Source of the DNA: Mucilaginibacter ginsenosidivorax
GTDB taxonomy: Bacteria > Bacteroidota > Bacteroidia > Sphingobacteriales > Sphingobacteriaceae
Length of the DNA stretch: 64,000 bases
Reading direction: 5' to 3'
Assembly (NCBI RefSeq): GCF_007971525.1
Contig: NZ_CP042437.1
Coordinates: 1,116,001 to 1,180,000, forward strand
In this document: one piece after another, positions 61,573 to 64,000 of the stretch
Numbering within the stretch: the first letter of the stretch is position 1
How the letters are laid out: each line of letters begins with the position of its first letter
Position numbers and translations under genes: made by a program
The notes under the pieces: model-generated
What the model was told of the DNA's origin: nothing
Seen by the model: the letters and a program-made list of their open reading frames with translations, nothing else
Databases searched by the model: none

Positions 61573-64000
61573 ATGCAAGGTAAAGGGGTTATTAAATTTT
61601 TCGCCATTCTGTTGGCAGTTGTGTGTATCTACCAGCTGTCTTTTACATGGGTGGCCCAAAAAGTTGAGAGTGATGCCAAGGCATACGCAAAGGGGAATGC
61701 TGAAAAAGAGAAGGCTTACCTGGACTCAATGTCTACACAACCGGTATATCCGATATTCAAACACACTTACGCTTTCGTATTGCAAAGGGAACTTGCATTA
61801 GGTTTGGACCTTAAAGGTGGTATGAACGTTACTATGCAGATACAGCTTGATGAGCTGGTACGCAAAATTGCGAACGACAACCCCGATGCAACATTCAACC
61901 AGGCTTTGGCAAACGCCGATAAACTGCAGGCTAACGCTAAAACCAGCCAGAAAGATTATATCGCGCTGTTTGTAAGCGAGTATGAGAAATTGAATCCGGA
62001 TGGCAAGCTGGCCGCTATCTTTTCAACAAAAGATAACCAGGATCACTTAAAGTTCAACGCCACCAACAGCGAAGTTGAAGCTTATCTGCGAGATTTGGCC
62101 AGCACCGCTGTAAAACAATCGTTCACGGTTTTAAATACCCGTATCAACCAGTTTGGCGTAACCCAGCCTAACATTCAGTTAGAGGCCAGTTCAAACCGCA
62201 TCCTGATTGAGCTGCCTGGTGTTAAAGAACCAGACCGCGTTCGTAAACTGTTATCAGGAACTGCAAAGCTGGAGTTTTATCAAACATTTGATAACAGCGA
62301 AGCCTACCAGACCATTATAGCTATTGACAACCTGCTTGGTGCAAAAAACAAAACCATTGCTAAAACTGATACTACCAAGACAACTGCAACCGCGGCCGCT
62401 AAAACCGATACCGCTAAAAAAGCAGGATCGTTGTTAAGCAAGGTGCAAAAAAGTGCCGAAAAAGACACTTCGGCAAGCGCTTTGGCAGGCAAATCGCAAT
62501 TGGCTGCGCAACATCCGTTATTGTCTGTAATGTCGTTAAACCTATATCCAGGTCAAAACGGTCAGCAGCAATTAGGTTCAGGTCCTGTTGTTGGTTATGC
62601 TTTGTTAAAAGATACCGCCAAGGTTAATAGCTACCTGCATAGCAAACTTGCACAATCGGCTATCCCACGCAATATGAAATTCCTTTGGGATGTAAAACCC
62701 ATGAAGGATGCCAAACAAAAAGCATTTGCTTTATACGCCATTAAGTTAAGCGGCGCCGAAAACGGCCCGGTACTTTCTGGTTCTGTAATTACCGATGCAA
62801 GGGCCGATGTTAACCAAAAAGGCAGCCCTGAGGTTGTAATGATCATGAACTCGGAAGGTGCCCAAAAATGGCGTGCCGTTACTGCCGAGGCTGCTGCTGC
62901 AACCAACAAGCGCGCTATTGCCATTGTGTTGGATGATAACGTATACTCTGCCCCAAATGTTCAAAACGAAATTTCGGGTGGTGTATCATCAATTGAAGGA
63001 AGCTTTACACAAGAAGATACACGGGATTTGGCCAACGTGTTAAAAGCTGGTCGTTTACCTGCTCCTGCGCACATCGTATCTGAGGACGTTGTAGGTCCGT
63101 CGTTAGGTAAACAAGCTATAGCCGCCAGTTTGCTATCATGCGTACTGGGATTGGTAGTAGTACTTGTTTTCATGATTGCGTACTATAACCGTGCAGGTAC
63201 TGTTGCGGTGGTTGCGGTTATTATCAACATATTTTTCCTGATGGGTGTATTAACCAGCTTAGGTGCTGTGTTAACCGTACCGGGTGTAGCGGGTATAGTA
63301 CTTACCTTAGGTATAGCGGTAGATGCCAACGTGTTGGTGTATGAGCGGGTACGTGAAGAGCTTGCTTTGGGTAAATCATTAAAAATAGCTGTAGCCGATG
63401 GTTTCAAACACGCGCTGCCATCTATTCTCGATTCACAGATCAGTACGTTCCTTACCGGTTTAATCCTGTTCATCTTCGGTTCGGGCCCTATCCAGGGTTT
63501 TGCAACTACCTTAATGATCGGTATTATCACCTCATTATTCTGTTCGCTGTTAATCTCAAGGGTTATATTTGAGTGGATGCTTGAAAAAGGTTGGGATATT
63601 AAATTCAGCAACCCATGGAGTTCACATACCTTCAAAAATGCTAACTACGCGTTTGTTAAAAACCGTTTCAAGTTTTACATTTTCTCGGGTACGTTTATCA
63701 TTGCCGGTATTATTTCGATATTTGTGCGTGGCTTTAGCTACGGTGTTGATTTTGAGGGTGGCCGTAACTTTATAATTACGTTCCCTAACAAAAACATAAC
63801 AACAGAGCAAATTCACAGTGTTGTTGACCCATCTTTGTTAGGCCGCGGTACCGAGGTTAAAACTGTAAATGCCGATAAAATCAGCATCACTACAAATTAC
63901 CTTATCCAGCAAAACACCCCTGCGGTTGATGTACAGGTAAGAAAAACGTTAATTGAAGCGCTGGCAACCAAACCAGAAACTAAAATAAGTGATAGCGATA
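61573..64000 (+). CDS. secDF: Fused protein translocase SecDF, partial at 3' end
   Basis: 809 codons visible, open at the window end. First membrane segment VIKFFAILLAVVCIYQLSF, then ALGLDLKGGMNVTMQ (SecD P1 start), a Lys/Thr/Ala-rich stretch at about 255-300 inside the P1 domain that is long for SecD, the conserved FLWDVKPM and VYSAPNVQNEISGG, six-helix RND region with GPSLGKQAI, GIAVDANVLVYERVREEL and TTLMIGIITSLFCS. The SecF half begins at about residue 680 with FVKNRFKFYIFSG and SYGVDFEGGRNFII. Fusion of SecD and SecF is the common Bacteroidota form. It uses the proton gradient to pull proteins through SecYEG. Confidence 0.96.
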   Translation, partial: MQGKGVIKFFAILLAVVCIYQLSFTWVAQKVESDAKAYAKGNAEKEKAYLDSMSTQPVYPIFKHTYAFVLQRELALGLDLKGGMNVTMQIQLDELVRKIANDNPDATFNQALANADKLQANAKTSQKDYIALFVSEYEKLNPDGKLAAIFSTKDNQDHLKFNATNSEVEAYLRDLASTAVKQSFTVLNTRINQFGVTQPNIQLEASSNRILIELPGVKEPDRVRKLLSGTAKLEFYQTFDNSEAYQTIIAIDNLLGAKNKTIAKTDTTKTTATAAAKTDTAKKAGSLLSKVQKSAEKDTSASALAGKSQLAAQHPLLSVMSLNLYPGQNGQQQLGSGPVVGYALLKDTAKVNSYLHSKLAQSAIPRNMKFLWDVKPMKDAKQKAFALYAIKLSGAENGPVLSGSVITDARADVNQKGSPEVVMIMNSEGAQKWRAVTAEAAAATNKRAIAIVLDDNVYSAPNVQNEISGGVSSIEGSFTQEDTRDLANVLKAGRLPAPAHIVSEDVVGPSLGKQAIAASLLSCVLGLVVVLVFMIAYYNRAGTVAVVAVIINIFFLMGVLTSLGAVLTVPGVAGIVLTLGIAVDANVLVYERVREELALGKSLKIAVADGFKHALPSILDSQISTFLTGLILFIFGSGPIQGFATTLMIGIITSLFCSLLISRVIFEWMLEKGWDIKFSNPWSSHTFKNANYAFVKNRFKFYIFSGTFIIAGIISIFVRGFSYGVDFEGGRNFIITFPNKNITTEQIHSVVDPSLLGRGTEVKTVNADKISITTNYLIQQNTPAVDVQVRKTLIEALATKPETKISDSD

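Overview
The window looks like a chromosomal segment from a Bacteroidota bacterium of the family Sphingobacteriaceae, most like Mucilaginibacter or Pedobacter. The reasons are SusC/SusD pairs, BACON domains, a hybrid two-component regulator, -7 boxes of the form TAnnTTTG, a fused SecDF, a DUF3667 protein and BtgA/DUF5712 mobilization genes. The genus is inferred from gene content, not from a marker gene.

1-18.2 kb is a polysaccharide utilization locus (PUL). Reading leftward: a SusC transporter, a SusD lipoprotein and an IPT/TIG surface glycan-binding protein, closed by a terminator. Next come a small secreted beta-sandwich protein, a GH5 lipoprotein with a BACON domain, and a GH43-like BACON lipoprotein cut by the window edge. 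A 1401-residue hybrid two-component sensor lies upstream of SusC, and a second GH5 lipoprotein with a ricin-type trefoil domain diverges from it. 18.8-27.7 kb adds a DUF3667 membrane protein, a truncated SDR gene, two tandem GH3 glucosidases, a small secreted protein and a GH2 enzyme. A divergent Nudix-type repressor has two palindromic operators in the shared intergenic region. Together the enzymes (GH5, GH43, GH3, GH2) fit a branched beta-glucan such as xyloglucan, although no GH31 or GH9 is present here.

28.5-34.1 kb is a tight five-gene leftward operon: carboxylesterase, esterase, CitMHS transporter, AtuA-like protein and AtuA-related small protein. 34.1-43.6 kb is accessory DNA. It holds an unknown membrane protein, an IS5-like element with near-perfect ends, the 3' end of a broken tRNA gene, and a mobilizable element (HTH protein, wHTH protein, palindrome-rich oriT-like region, BtgA, DUF5712 relaxase, tyrosine integrase) that stops short of an intact tRNA-Ser(GCU).

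43.7-64 kb is mostly core genome: PgpH-like HD phosphodiesterase, thiolase, POT transporter, polyprenol-phosphate mannosyltransferase, RuvB, IspE, ThyA, FolA and SecDF. It also carries a four-gene SPFH/ribbon-helix-helix operon with a palindrome over its promoter, a HigBA module, and a Phd/Doc-like module sitting translationally coupled between thyA and folA. Intergenic DNA here is rich in repeats. Four loci show a tandem short word followed 60-160 bp later by the same word inverted. Other repeats are a 146-bp GC-rich inverted repeat, paired short palindromes, and a 25-29 bp CCCTT..GGGG mini-element, one copy of which appears to have inserted in frame into ThyA.
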